A stretch of DNA of 64,000 nucleotides, from positions 62,001-126,000 of the forward strand of contig JBCCUL010000006.1 of assembly GCA_039197065.1 (NCBI GenBank), written 5' to 3'. Origin of the DNA: JANQPX01 sp039197065. Lineage in GTDB: Bacteria > Pseudomonadota > Alphaproteobacteria > Geminicoccales > Geminicoccaceae. Below are positions 6,050 to 15,238 of this stretch, in pieces. Made by a program: the position numbers and the translations under genes. The number at the start of each line of letters is the position of its first letter. Positions within the stretch are counted from its first letter, which is position 1. Under the pieces are notes generated by a model. That model searched no databases. It worked only from the letters and a program-made list of their open reading frames with translations, and was not told the origin of the DNA.

Positions 6050-8485
6050 TCAGCTTCGCACGCGGATGTAGTCCGGATCATAGGGGCCGGGCGCGATGAC
6101 TTCGGCGTCGAACAAATCGCCGAGCATGTCGATCTTGAGCCGCGTTCCTTCGCCTGCATAAGCTGGCTCGACGAAGGCCATGGCGAGGTTGAAGCCGGTG
6201 CGATGGCCCCAGTCCGCCGAGGTGACCGTCCCGACCACGCGATCGTCCAGCATCACCGAGGCGCCGCCATGGGCTGAACGATCCTGGCAATCGACCGTCA
6301 TGGTCACCAAGATCCGTCTTGGCCCTTCGTCCCGACGTTTCTCAAGCGCGGCCTTGCCGATGAAGTCTCCTTTATCCAGGCGCACGAAACGGGCGAGCCC
6401 GGTTTCGAAGGGATCGAACTCGGTGAGAATGTCGGCCTTCCAGTGAAGAAAGCCTTTCTCGATCCGCATGGAGTCGATGGCACGGCTGCCGAACAGCCGA
6501 AGTCCCTGCGCTTCGCCCGCCTGCCGAAGCGCCAGATAGCCCGCATAGAGCTGGCTGTTCGGCAGATGGATCTCATAGGCAAGCTCGCCGGAAAAGCTGA
6601 CGGCCAGAACGGTTGCCGGTGCGATTCCAATGAAGGTCTCGCGCGCCGAAAGCCAGGGAAAAGCGTCTGCCGACCAGTCGTCACGCGAAACCGCCGACAG
6701 CACCGCGCGGGATTTCGGCCCGGCCAGGACCAGGGTGGTCATATCGTTGGTGAGGGAACGGATCTGCACATCCTCATCGGCGCGAAGATGCTGCTGCAGC
6801 CAATCCATGTCGTGATATTCGGCCGCCGCCGCCGAGCCGTACCAGACCCGATCCGGCCCCGCAGGACTTGCCGGCAGGTTGGCGATCGTCGCTTCGGCCT
6901 TGAGCATGCCCTGGTGGTTCAAAAGATAGCCGAGCCCCACCCGTCCCGGCTTCTTGGTCACCCGGCCGCAGAACATGCAGTTCAGAAAGGCATGGCGATC
7001 AGCGCCGGTGATTTCGAACCGGTTGAAGCCGTTCACCTCGGCGAGACCGACGCCATGCTGCACGGCCTTCACCTCCTCGGCGATCAGCTCATGCACCTCG
7101 TTGAAGCGAAAGCCGAGTGTTTCGGTGAAGTCGGGGTCAGGCTTGATGTAGTCCACCCGCTCCCAACCATTGACCACCCCGAACGCCGCCCCCTCCGCGG
7201 CCAGAACGGGGGTGAGCGGCGTTGTCTTGATCGGCCGCCCGGCTGGCCGGTGCTCATGAGGGAAATGAAAACGGAACTCGTTTTGGTAATCCTCGATGGC
7301 CTTGAGCGCGGTGAGTTCGACATTGCCGTGACCGGTGAAGCGGCGCGGATCGAGCGGCCAGGTGTCATAGCAGGCTTCGCCATGCACGATCTGCTGCGCC
7401 AGAAGCCAGCCATGGCCGCCGCCTTCGCCGAGGCCGGCGCGCAGGCCGATGATGCAGTAGGCGTTGCGTTTGCCGGGAACCCTGCCGACCAGCGGAGCGC
7501 CGTCGATCGTGTAGGTGATCGGGCCGTTGATGATGGTATGGATGCCCACCTCGGTAAGGGCTGGCATACGCGCGAACGCCCCTTCGAGCACATCGGTCAC
7601 CCGATCGAGATCGTCTGGGCAGAGTGCGTTGGAGAAATTCGGATCGATGCCGTCCATGCCCCAGGTCCGGCAGTCCTGCTCGTAGAAACCGACCAAGAGG
7701 CCCATCCTCTCCTGCCGGCTGTAGAAATCGCTGATCGGACAGCGGATCAGGGGCATGCGATGGCCGGCATCAACGATCGCGGGGATTTCCTCGGTAACGA
7801 AATACTGATGCTCCATCGACATCACCGGGTGATGCACGCCCATCATCCTGCCGACCTCGTTCACCCTATAGCCGCAGGCGTTGACCACGATATCGGCATG
7901 AACCTCGCCTTTGGGCGTCTCGACGATCCACGTATCGTCCGCCAGCTGTCTCAGGTCGGTGACCGGCGTATTCCGGTGGATCGCGGCGCCTGCCTTGCGC
8001 GCGCGGCGAGCCAGAGCCTGGCAGAGCTGGGCCGGATCGATGTCGCCGTCGAGCGGATCCCAGAGGCCGCCGATCAGATTGTCGGTCGAGATCAGCGGAT
8101 GGCGCCGCGCACATTCTTCAGCGTCGATCACCTCGAAATCGACGCCCATGCCGCGCGCCATCGATGCGAAATGACGGTAGCCGTCCATCTGCGCTTCCGT
8201 CTCGGCCAGCCGGATGCCGCCGTCGCCATGGTGATAGTTGATGGGATAGTCGGGGTCGTCGGCCAGTTCCTTGTAGAGAGCGATGGAATGGCTCTTCAGG
8301 CCGACCATGGTCTGGTTCATGCCAAAATTCGTGACCTGCGCCGCCGAATGCCAGGTGGTCCCCGATGTCAGCTCGTCCCTCTCGAGCAGCATCACATCAC
8401 TCCACCCTTCCCGAGTGAGATGGTAGAGCGTGGAACATCCGGCGATACCGCCGCCGATGACCACGGCTTTGACACGTGTCTTCAT
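6050..8485 (-). CDS. dimethylglycine/sarcosine dehydrogenase family flavoenzyme
   Basis: 811 residues, the usual length for this family. The N-terminus has the FAD-binding VVIGGGIAGCS; TSGTTWHSA (about 41-49) contains the histidine that binds FAD covalently in DMGDH and SDH. The C-terminal half is an aminomethyltransferase (GcvT) domain that would pass the released one-carbon unit to tetrahydrofolate. It oxidises N-methyl groups of dimethylglycine, sarcosine or related amines. The gene is divergent from an MttB-superfamily methyltransferase 180 bases away, so the pair plausibly works on glycine betaine or a similar methylated amine. The exact substrate cannot be told from sequence. Confidence 0.88.
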   Translation of the reverse strand: MKTRVKAVVIGGGIAGCSTLYHLTREGWSDVMLLERDELTSGTTWHSAAQVTNFGMNQTMVGLKSHSIALYKELADDPDYPINYHHGDGGIRLAETEAQMDGYRHFASMARGMGVDFEVIDAEECARRHPLISTDNLIGGLWDPLDGDIDPAQLCQALARRARKAGAAIHRNTPVTDLRQLADDTWIVETPKGEVHADIVVNACGYRVNEVGRMMGVHHPVMSMEHQYFVTEEIPAIVDAGHRMPLIRCPISDFYSRQERMGLLVGFYEQDCRTWGMDGIDPNFSNALCPDDLDRVTDVLEGAFARMPALTEVGIHTIINGPITYTIDGAPLVGRVPGKRNAYCIIGLRAGLGEGGGHGWLLAQQIVHGEACYDTWPLDPRRFTGHGNVELTALKAIEDYQNEFRFHFPHEHRPAGRPIKTTPLTPVLAAEGAAFGVVNGWERVDYIKPDPDFTETLGFRFNEVHELIAEEVKAVQHGVGLAEVNGFNRFEITGADRHAFLNCMFCGRVTKKPGRVGLGYLLNHQGMLKAEATIANLPASPAGPDRVWYGSAAAAEYHDMDWLQQHLRADEDVQIRSLTNDMTTLVLAGPKSRAVLSAVSRDDWSADAFPWLSARETFIGIAPATVLAVSFSGELAYEIHLPNSQLYAGYLALRQAGEAQGLRLFGSRAIDSMRIEKGFLHWKADILTEFDPFETGLARFVRLDKGDFIGKAALEKRRDEGPRRILVTMTVDCQDRSAHGGASVMLDDRVVGTVTSADWGHRTGFNLAMAFVEPAYAGEGTRLKIDMLGDLFDAEVIAPGPYDPDYIRVRS

Positions 8486-8665
8486 GGCAAGGTCCGTTCA
8501 GCTCTTTTCGCCATGTCGACGGCTCCGCGCGCGCAAAGCAAGGACAAAGACACGGTTTCGAAAAATTCGAATGTCATGTTTGATTTGATGGAGACAGGGA
8601 GAATTTGATTGCGCTTCCTTCAGGGCCTCGGGTTTCCTTGATCGACGAGAAGCCGTGGAGAGATC

Positions 8666-10183
8666 ATGACCTCGAGAAGCAAACGGACTGGCGGGCGGCG
8701 CCAGCGGCTGCGCGAACGTAGCCAAGGCCCTTCGAACCCCTGTCCGCCCGGACAAAAGGGCGGCCAGTATCGGCCGCTGCAAACAACCGACATCGAGGCG
8801 ATCTACCGGACAGCCCTTCGACTTCTGGCCGAGCTCGGCATGGGTGAAACGCCGAAGCGCCTGCAGCAGGATCTCGCCGCCGCAGGCGCCGACATCGGTG
8901 ACGATGGCCGCGTCCGCCTGCCTGGAGCGCTGGTCGAGGATGCAATCGCGAAGGCCGCCAAAACCTTCGTTCTTCACGGCCGGGACGAGCAGCGATCGAT
9001 CGAGGTCGGCAATGATCGGGTCCATTTCGGCACCGGCGGGGCTGCGGTCCAGACGCTCGATCTCGATACCGGGCTCTATCGCCCCTCGACGCTCAAAGAT
9101 CTGCACGATTTCACGCGGCTCCAGGACAGGCTTACCAATGTCAGCTGGTTCACGCGCTGCTGCGTCGCCACCGACGTGCCCGACAATTTCGAACTTGACG
9201 TGAACACGGTCTATGCGCTGATCCGCAACACCACGAAGCCGGTCGCGACCTCCTTCACGCTCGCCGACTATGTCGCCCCGATCGTGGGCATGCTGGACAT
9301 CGCCGCCGGCGGCGAAGGCGCTTTTTCAAAACGCCCCTTCGTCAAGGCGCATATCAGCCCGGTGATCTCGCCGATGCGCTTCGGCGAGGACGCGGTCGAC
9401 GTCGTCTACGCCTGCATCGACCACAATATACCGATGTCCTGCATCACGGCGGCGCAGTCCGGCGCCACAGCGCCTGCGACACTCGCCGGCTTTCTTGCGC
9501 AGTCCCTCGCCGAAACGCTCGCCAGCCTGGTGATGGTGCACGCGATCAAGCCCGGTCATCCCATGGTGTTCTCCAACTGGCCGCTGGTCGTCGATCTGCG
9601 CACCGGCGCCTTTGCCGGCGGCGGCGGCGAGATCACCGTGATGAACGCCGCATCGGCGCAGATCTCCAACTGGCTCGGCCTGCCCTCGGGCGTCGCCGCA
9701 TCGATGACCGACGCCAAGGCGATCGACGCACAATATGGAGCAGAGAAGGGACTGACAGCGCTTGCGGCAGGCCTCGCCGGCGGCAATCTGGTCTATGAAA
9801 GCTCGGGCATGACCGCCTCGCTCCTCGGCGCCAGCTTCGAAGCCTTCGTGCTCGACGATGAGATGCATGGCGCGATCTACAGGACGCTCCGCGGCATCGA
9901 GGTCAATGACGAGACCCTCGGCTTTGAGACCATCTGCGATACGGTCCTGGGGGAAGGCCATTTTCTCGGCGCTGCCCAAACCTATGCCGTCATGGAACGG
10001 GATTATGTCTACCCGAAGCTCGCAGATCGCGACGCGCCCATCACTTGGGCCGAAAAAGGCGCGCAGGACATCTGGACGCGCGCCCGGGAACAGGCGCGCT
10101 CGATCCTCGAGACGCATCGTCCCGACTATCTCTCGCCCGAACAGGACGAGACGATCAGACGCCACCTTCCGATCCTCAGCTGA
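8666..10183 (+). CDS. MttB-superfamily (trimethylamine methyltransferase-like) protein
   Basis: 505 residues, a TIM-barrel methyltransferase of the MttB superfamily that transfers a methyl group from a quaternary or tertiary amine to a corrinoid protein. There is no in-frame amber codon, so this is a non-pyrrolysine member like the glycine betaine methyltransferases. Typical blocks seen are FGTGGAAVQTLD (about 112-123), FVKAHISPVISPM and GGEITVMNAASAQISNWLGLP. Start 8666 has GGAG five bases upstream. No corrinoid protein or methyl-corrinoid:folate methyltransferase gene is nearby, so partners must lie elsewhere. The divergent DMGDH-like gene supports a role in methylated-amine catabolism. Confidence 0.85.
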   Translation: MTSRSKRTGGRRQRLRERSQGPSNPCPPGQKGGQYRPLQTTDIEAIYRTALRLLAELGMGETPKRLQQDLAAAGADIGDDGRVRLPGALVEDAIAKAAKTFVLHGRDEQRSIEVGNDRVHFGTGGAAVQTLDLDTGLYRPSTLKDLHDFTRLQDRLTNVSWFTRCCVATDVPDNFELDVNTVYALIRNTTKPVATSFTLADYVAPIVGMLDIAAGGEGAFSKRPFVKAHISPVISPMRFGEDAVDVVYACIDHNIPMSCITAAQSGATAPATLAGFLAQSLAETLASLVMVHAIKPGHPMVFSNWPLVVDLRTGAFAGGGGEITVMNAASAQISNWLGLPSGVAASMTDAKAIDAQYGAEKGLTALAAGLAGGNLVYESSGMTASLLGASFEAFVLDDEMHGAIYRTLRGIEVNDETLGFETICDTVLGEGHFLGAAQTYAVMERDYVYPKLADRDAPITWAEKGAQDIWTRAREQARSILETHRPDYLSPEQDETIRRHLPILS

Positions 10184-10220
10184 TCGGCAGATCGGGTATC
10201 CGACGCTTCCTTCTCATCGC

Positions 10221-10300
10221 TCGAGCTTTTCCCGAGGAGATGGAAGCACCTGTTCCACAAGGATGTGCGGCGGATCAAAGTGATAGAGCGTGCATCCCAC
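10221..10300 (+). repeat. dispersed intergenic repeat, copy A
   Basis: Shares a run of short blocks with copies near 11954 and 37463 (reverse strand): GAGCTTTTCCCGA, TGGAAGCACCTG, GCGGCG-CAAAG, and GATAGAGCGTGCATCCCA. It reaches the stop codon of the LysR gene (TAA at 10303-10301). The pattern resembles the small palindromic intergenic repeats common in Rhizobiales; that comparison is from memory. Confidence 0.6.
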
Positions 10301-11317
10301 TTACATTCGATCGGAATCCGTTCTCGGGGCAAGCTCGGCCTTTTCCGGCAGCTGACAGAACGTCCCGGTCAGCCAGGGATGACGCGCGACGGTGGGTTCA
10401 ACGATCAGCCTTTGCACAGCACCCCGAAGGATCGTCGCCAGCATGTCATGAATGCCGTTCGGCAGATCGTCACGCTGAAAAACCGATATCTGGCGCGAAA
10501 AGGCTTTGCCCGGAAACGGCGTCAGGCGAATGCCATCATGGTAGCGCTGCGCCCGCGCGTAATTGAGCGCTGTCGTGATCGTCCATCCCCGTCCGGCCGC
10601 CACCATCGACAGGATGGCATGGGTGCTTTCGAACGCCATGCGCCAGGGAAGCCGTATTTCGAGACGGTGCAGCTGCGCTTCAATCTGCCGACCGATCAAT
10701 TGCTGTCTGCTATAGCGCAGCAGCGGCAGATCCGCACCCAAGGAGAGCAGTTGTCCGCTGTCGGTTGGCGGTTTCTTGAGGGTTGTCGGCGTCACGAGCA
10801 GAAAAGGATCGCGCAGCACCGGCTTTTCCGCGAGCCCAGATATGCCATGTTCGGTCAGGGATGCGATGCCGATATCGACCTGCTCGCTTTGCAGAAGATC
10901 GAAAATCTCGTGGCTTGGGCGCGACAGCATCGAGAACTCGGCGGCGGGCATGGCGCGCGACAGACGGTCGACAAGGGTTGGCGCGACGTCGGTATCGAAG
11001 TCCTCGACATGTGCGATCCTGAGCACCCGCGCGAGCGACGTCAGATTGCCCGACCAGACCTCGGCAACACCCTTGCGCAGCAGCCACAAAGCCTCGTCGA
11101 CCCGTCTCAAAAAAGCGTCCCCTTCCGGTGTCAGGCTCATCGGACGCTTGTTGTGATCGATTAGCCTGGCGTCGAGCGCCTGTTCGAGGCAGGCAAGATG
11201 ATGCGAGACGGTGCTGACGGAGACGCCGAGTTCGGCAGAAGCGGCGCGCACCGAACCATGACGCGCCACAGCCTGGAAGACTTCGAGCCATTTGAGGCTA
11301 AGCTTCGATCGTTCCAT
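10301..11317 (-). CDS. LysR-family transcriptional regulator
   Basis: 338 residues. The N-terminal winged helix-turn-helix (KWLEVFQAVARHGSVRAASAELGVS) is followed by a periplasmic-binding-protein-like effector domain. It is convergent with the MttB-like gene and divergent from the YHS-domain gene 180 bases away, so either could be its target. The closest known relatives regulate small-molecule catabolism, often beside glycine betaine or sarcosine genes, but the ligand cannot be assigned. The last codons lie at the edge of dispersed repeat copy A, so the C-terminal tail may be repeat-derived. Confidence 0.88.
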   Translation of the reverse strand: MERSKLSLKWLEVFQAVARHGSVRAASAELGVSVSTVSHHLACLEQALDARLIDHNKRPMSLTPEGDAFLRRVDEALWLLRKGVAEVWSGNLTSLARVLRIAHVEDFDTDVAPTLVDRLSRAMPAAEFSMLSRPSHEIFDLLQSEQVDIGIASLTEHGISGLAEKPVLRDPFLLVTPTTLKKPPTDSGQLLSLGADLPLLRYSRQQLIGRQIEAQLHRLEIRLPWRMAFESTHAILSMVAAGRGWTITTALNYARAQRYHDGIRLTPFPGKAFSRQISVFQRDDLPNGIHDMLATILRGAVQRLIVEPTVARHPWLTGTFCQLPEKAELAPRTDSDRM

Positions 11318-11495
11318 ACGAACGCCCAGCTGGATCGACTGCGGATAATCGTCGATCCGTTGAATAACGATGGGTTTCGATTTCTTGCGTGATCTGCATT
11401 AAGGCGCTGCTCACGCGACTTCGCAAGGCTGCGAGCGGCGTTGCCCCCCTGTCCGTTCGTTCCCATAACAGGGACAGCAGCCAATGGAGACAACA

Positions 11496-11945
11496 ATGAT
11501 CCAGATGAACCGCCGCCTGATCCTCGCAGGCGCCCTGGCCCTCGCAGCCACGCCGGCTCTCGCCAAGGAGCCGGTCTATACGTCGACCTTCTCGAATATC
11601 GCCGCGTCGGGCTACGACGTCGTCGCCTATTTCACGGAAGGCAAGCCCGTCGAGGGAAGCCGCGACTTCACCACAGACTACAACGGCGCTGCATGGCGCT
11701 TTGCATCGAAAGCCAACCGGGATGCGTTCGCGGAAAATCCCGAGCGCTATGCGCCGCAATATGGCGGCTACTGCGCCTGGGCGGTGTCACAGGGGTACAC
11801 CGCATCAACCGACCCGGAAGCCTGGAAGATCGTTGATGACAAGCTTTACCTGAACTACTCCAAAAGCGTGCAGGCGACCTGGGAACAGGACATCCCAGGC
11901 AATATCGACAAAGGCGATGCGAACTGGCCTAGCGTACTGAACTGA
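11496..11945 (+). CDS. secreted YHS-domain protein
   Basis: About 149 residues. A signal peptide of Tat-like appearance (MNRRLILAGALALAATPALA, with twin Arg but no full Tat motif) is followed by a YHS domain: SGYDVVAYF, YNGAAWRFASKANRDAFAENPERYAPQYGGYCAWAV in two parts. YHS domains often bind metal. Start 11496 has GGAG six bases upstream, better than the ATG at 11484. It stands alone, divergent from the LysR gene. A periplasmic metal-linked role is inferred. Confidence 0.82.
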   Translation: MIQMNRRLILAGALALAATPALAKEPVYTSTFSNIAASGYDVVAYFTEGKPVEGSRDFTTDYNGAAWRFASKANRDAFAENPERYAPQYGGYCAWAVSQGYTASTDPEAWKIVDDKLYLNYSKSVQATWEQDIPGNIDKGDANWPSVLN

Positions 11946-11953
11946 GGTCGCTG

Positions 11954-12055
11954 GAGTTCTTTTCGTTCAGGCGGAAGCACCTGACCTATAAGACAATGTA
12001 GCGGAACAGTGGCATAGAAGCGCATTCCGATCACGTCTGATGGCATTCGCTCCAA
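11954..12055 (+). repeat. dispersed intergenic repeat, copy B
   Basis: A more diverged copy of the repeat at 10221: shared blocks are CTTTTC, GGAAGCACCTG, GCGGAACA, CATAGAAGCGCATTCCGA, with a mirrored CATTCGCTCC end. It fills much of the gap between the YHS gene and mnhG. Confidence 0.45.
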
Positions 12056-12078
12056 TGGTGCGACCGCATTATTTGCTT

Positions 12079-12096
12079 CCTACCGTCGACGGTAGG
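12079..12096. other. perfect 18-bp palindrome
   Basis: CCTACCGTCGACGGTAGG is its own reverse complement. It lies between the convergent YHS gene and the mnh operon. No T-run follows on either strand, so it is not a standard intrinsic terminator. It may be a binding site or an end-to-end hairpin. Confidence 0.8.
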
Positions 12097-12167
12097 ATCG
12101 ACGGTGGGCCGCCAAATTCTTGGAGTACACCGCGGGTTTCTTCCAAAGTGGTCGTATCGCCGGATCG

Positions 12168-12497
12168 CTACGGGTCTGACCGGTCTTTCCATTCATCGAT
12201 CACCGTGCCGGACCAGAGCGGCGTACCACTCCGATAGGCGGCACGGCCGATCAGATGGGCGGCGACGGGAGCGGTCAGCAATAAGAAAATGATGATCAGG
12301 GTCGCCTTGGTGGCGACGAGAAGCCCGCCGAAGTGAATTGCCGTGCCGATCACGATGAGGCCGACGCCAAGCGTGCCTGCCTTGGTCGACGCATGCATAC
12401 GGATCAGAACGTCGGGCAGGCGAAGGAGGCCTAAACCGGCGATCGCAGCGAAGGCGCCGCCGAGCACCAGGAAAAAGGCGATCACAAAATCGATCAT
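12168..12497 (-). CDS. mnhG: Na+(K+)/H+ antiporter subunit G
   Basis: 109 residues with three hydrophobic segments. Typical MrpG/PhaG pattern: GLLRLPDVLIRMHASTKAGTLG and a conserved alanine/glycine-rich middle. It is the last gene of the seven-gene Mrp operon, and its start overlaps the mnhF stop by four bases. It is part of the hetero-oligomeric membrane complex that exports Na+ or K+ against proton entry. Confidence 0.92.
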   Translation of the reverse strand: MIDFVIAFFLVLGGAFAAIAGLGLLRLPDVLIRMHASTKAGTLGVGLIVIGTAIHFGGLLVATKATLIIIFLLLTAPVAAHLIGRAAYRSGTPLWSGTVIDEWKDRSDP

Positions 12498-12835
12498 GGC
12501 TGATCTCCGGCTTTTAGCTTCTGGCCGAACTCGCCTCGATCATCGCTGCGCGTCGGCCGACGGTCGGCATAGCGGGCGAACGCAACGGTGGCGAGAAATC
12601 CGACAAGGGCAAGCGCCAGACCGAGATCGAGATAAGCGCCCTGACCGGTGGTCAGAGCCAGGATCGAGGAAATCGCCACCAGGAGGATGGTGACCAAGTC
12701 GAGGGAAACCACCCTGTCTGCGAGGCTGGGTCCCATCACCAGCCGAACGCAGCCGGCGATCGCCCCGATCAGGGTCAGGCCCATGGCGATCATCGCAGCG
12801 ATCCCAGTGATATCGCCTGGAGCAAAGTCGATCAT
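12494..12835 (-). CDS. mnhF: Na+(K+)/H+ antiporter subunit F
   Basis: 113 residues, three membrane segments, with the family blocks VRLVMGPSLADRVVSLD and TGQGAYLDLGLALALVGFLATV. Start 12835 overlaps the mnhE stop by four bases; the frame is open to 13402 but that extension lies inside mnhE. It is the sixth Mrp gene in order. Confidence 0.93.
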   Translation of the reverse strand: MIDFAPGDITGIAAMIAMGLTLIGAIAGCVRLVMGPSLADRVVSLDLVTILLVAISSILALTTGQGAYLDLGLALALVGFLATVAFARYADRRPTRSDDRGEFGQKLKAGDQP

Positions 12836-13305
12836 CGCAGCGCCTCCAAGACGCGTCGCTCCATGCCCTGCCTGATGTCCAGGCGAATGCTCTCCGGGTT
12901 GTCGACGAACATGGCGTGCACGTAGAGGGATTTGCGATCGCTGCTGAGATCGAGAGAAAGGGTCCCGGGGGTAAGGGAGACGAGATTGGCAAGCGTGGTG
13001 ATCTCCAACTCCGTCTTGGCCTCGATCGGCACAGCGATGATCCCGGGCCGGCTCCTTTGGGTCGGTGTGAGGACGTCCCAGGCGACCTGAAGGCTGGAAA
13101 CCAGCAGTTCCCAGAGGAAAAAGAAGGTCAGGCGCAGGAGGCTGAACAGCTTCTGGCAATAGTTGCTGTCCTTGAACAGCGGGCTCAGCACCCAGAGAAT
13201 GGCGTAGCCGACCGCAAAGCCGATCGCCAGGCTTGGCAGGGTGAAGGAGCTGAACAGGGCCGCCCAACCGACGGCAAGGGCAAGGTTGATGACAAAGGGC
13301 GTCAT
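12832..13305 (-). CDS. mnhE: Na+(K+)/H+ antiporter subunit E
   Basis: 157 residues with N-terminal membrane segments and a cytoplasmic domain containing ANLVSLTPGTLSLDLS, characteristic of MrpE. Its start overlaps the mnhD stop by four bases. It is the fifth gene of the operon. Confidence 0.93.
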   Translation of the reverse strand: MTPFVINLALAVGWAALFSSFTLPSLAIGFAVGYAILWVLSPLFKDSNYCQKLFSLLRLTFFFLWELLVSSLQVAWDVLTPTQRSRPGIIAVPIEAKTELEITTLANLVSLTPGTLSLDLSSDRKSLYVHAMFVDNPESIRLDIRQGMERRVLEALR

Positions 13306-14837
13306 GGGAGCTGCTCCGTGAGGCCGGCCAGATTTTCCGTTCGGTCACCGAGAACGGCTTGGAGATAGGCTTCGGGCTCGAGAATGCCATCCGCGGCGGC
13401 ATGAGCGACCTGCAGCAGCGGTTCCGGCATCAGCCCGATGGCCAGAATGATCACCACCAGGCCGGCCGCCGGCAACACCAATAGCCGAGCCTCGGATCGC
13501 CCTGTTTCACGATCCAAACCGACGCTGCTGCCTGTCTCCGGCGACCAGAAGGCGTGGGACCAGATCCTGATGAGGGGGATGAAGGTGAGGAGGCTGTAAG
13601 CAATAACGACGGCGATCGAGACGGTGGCGCCGATGTCGATGCCGGCCTCGATGATCATGACCTTGGCCCAGAAGCCGGACAGAGGCGGGATGCCTATGAG
13701 CGCGAGCGCACCCAGAAGGAAGGCGATCGCTAATCCAGGCCTGCGCCTGTAGAGACCGCCGAGATCCTTCAACTCGAAGCTGTCGGCCTCACGGCCGATA
13801 ATACCGAGCGTCATGAAGAGCTGGGTCTTCAGGAGTATAGCGTGAACCATGTAGAAGACGGCCGCTGCAAGGGCGAGCGGGTTTTGCAGACTTAATCCCA
13901 GCAATAGGAACCCGATCGAGGCGATGACCTGGAAAGCGAGAATTCGGCGGATGTCGGTCTGGGCGATGGCGCCGAGCACACCGACGATCATCGTGATCAA
14001 AGCGGCGACAAGAATGATCTCATTTATGATCCCGATCCCCGCCGGAAAGATCAGCGTGAACGTGCGAATCAAGGCATAGACGCCAACTTTGGTCATCAAA
14101 CCCGCAAATACGGCGGAAACGGCGATCGGCGGCGTGTGATAGCTGGCGGGAAGCCAGAAGAAGAGCGGAAACACCGCGGCCTTGATCCCGAAAGCGATCA
14201 AAAAGAGGACGGCCACGACGCCGAGCAGGCCTTGATGCTCCAGGTCGATCAGCTTGCCATGCAGGTCAGCCATGTTGAGCGTGCCGGCGAGGCCGTAGAG
14301 AAGGCCGATGGACGCCAGCAAGAGGACCGTGGATATCAGGTTGATCGCGACATATTTGACTGCGCCATCAAGCTGGCGTCGATCGCCGCCAAGTGTCATC
14401 AGGGCGAAAGAGGCGATCAACATCACCTCGAACCAGACATAGAGATTGAAGATATCGCCAGTCAGGAAGGCGCCGACGACACCGGCCAGCAGCATCTGGA
14501 GAAAACTGTCGAAACCGCCGGCTGCACGTTCATGATCGATGTCGGCGAGCGCGTAGATGGCGATCGCAAGGCCGACCAGTCCGGTGGCGAGCACCATGAT
14601 GGCGCTGAAAAGATCGGCGACCAGAGTGATGCCGAAGGGTGCCGGCCAGCTTCCCATATTGCCCGCGATCGGGCCGTCCAGCCAGACCGTTTTCACGAGC
14701 AGGAAACCCAGCAGTGTCAACGCACCATTGCCGAGCATACTGATCTGACCACGGAGCATGCGATCAGCAGGTGCCAGGAAGACAAGCGCCGCCGTAACCA
14801 TCGGTGTCAGGATCGGCGTGACCAGGAGCCAACTCAT
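13302..14837 (-). CDS. mnhD: Na+(K+)/H+ antiporter subunit D
   Basis: 511 residues with about fourteen membrane segments, homologous to the NuoN/NuoM proton-pumping subunits of complex I. Typical segments are FNLYVWFEVMLIASFALM and LLIAFGIKAAVFPLFFWLP (residues about 130 and 210), carrying the conserved Glu and Lys of the ion path. Its start overlaps mnhC by four bases. Subunits A and D are thought to carry the ion-translocating channels. Confidence 0.95.
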   Translation of the reverse strand: MSWLLVTPILTPMVTAALVFLAPADRMLRGQISMLGNGALTLLGFLLVKTVWLDGPIAGNMGSWPAPFGITLVADLFSAIMVLATGLVGLAIAIYALADIDHERAAGGFDSFLQMLLAGVVGAFLTGDIFNLYVWFEVMLIASFALMTLGGDRRQLDGAVKYVAINLISTVLLLASIGLLYGLAGTLNMADLHGKLIDLEHQGLLGVVAVLFLIAFGIKAAVFPLFFWLPASYHTPPIAVSAVFAGLMTKVGVYALIRTFTLIFPAGIGIINEIILVAALITMIVGVLGAIAQTDIRRILAFQVIASIGFLLLGLSLQNPLALAAAVFYMVHAILLKTQLFMTLGIIGREADSFELKDLGGLYRRRPGLAIAFLLGALALIGIPPLSGFWAKVMIIEAGIDIGATVSIAVVIAYSLLTFIPLIRIWSHAFWSPETGSSVGLDRETGRSEARLLVLPAAGLVVIILAIGLMPEPLLQVAHAAADGILEPEAYLQAVLGDRTENLAGLTEQLP

Positions 14838-15235
14838 GCTGCGCGCTCCAAGTCGACGATTTCAGCTTTCTTGTCCGCACTGGGGGCCGGCGCTTCCGCG
14901 AGGTTCATGGCGTCGACATTGACGGTGCCAAGTTCCTGATAGGCACGAAGGGCGAGGACGAGCGTGAAAGCAACCAGGCCGAAGCCGATGACGATGGCGG
15001 TGAGGATAAGGGCCTGAGGCAGCGCGTTGGCTGCAATCTCGCCCGGGACGGTCGCACCTTCTGCGATCAATGGCGGTGCGCCATAGGTTAGGCCTCCGCT
15101 GACAAAAATGACGAGATTGGCGACATTGCCGATCAGCACGAGGCCAAGAAGGAACTTGACCAGATTGCGGCTCAGCATCAGCCAGACACTAGCCGCCATA
15201 AGGACACCGGCGAGCGAGCCAAGGAGGATCTCCAT
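14834..15235 (-). CDS. mnhC: Na+(K+)/H+ antiporter subunit C
   Basis: 133 residues, a NuoK homologue with three hydrophobic segments (SRNLVKFLLGLVLIGNVANL and AIVIGFGLVAFTLVLALRAY). It is a little longer than many MrpC because of a charged tail (APSADKKAEIVDLERAA). Three bases separate it from the mnhB stop. Confidence 0.94.
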   Translation of the reverse strand: MEILLGSLAGVLMAASVWLMLSRNLVKFLLGLVLIGNVANLVIFVSGGLTYGAPPLIAEGATVPGEIAANALPQALILTAIVIGFGLVAFTLVLALRAYQELGTVNVDAMNLAEAPAPSADKKAEIVDLERAA

Positions 15236-15238
15236 CGC

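Noticed and set aside
6443..8608. 721-residue plus-strand open frame opposite the DMGDH-like gene
   Set aside because: An antisense shadow of a well-supported flavoenzyme; its protein has no domain and an arginine-heavy composition.
12494..13402. 302-residue version of mnhF
   Set aside because: The N-terminal 189 residues are the mnhE gene read in another frame; the true start at 12835 fits the operon overlap.
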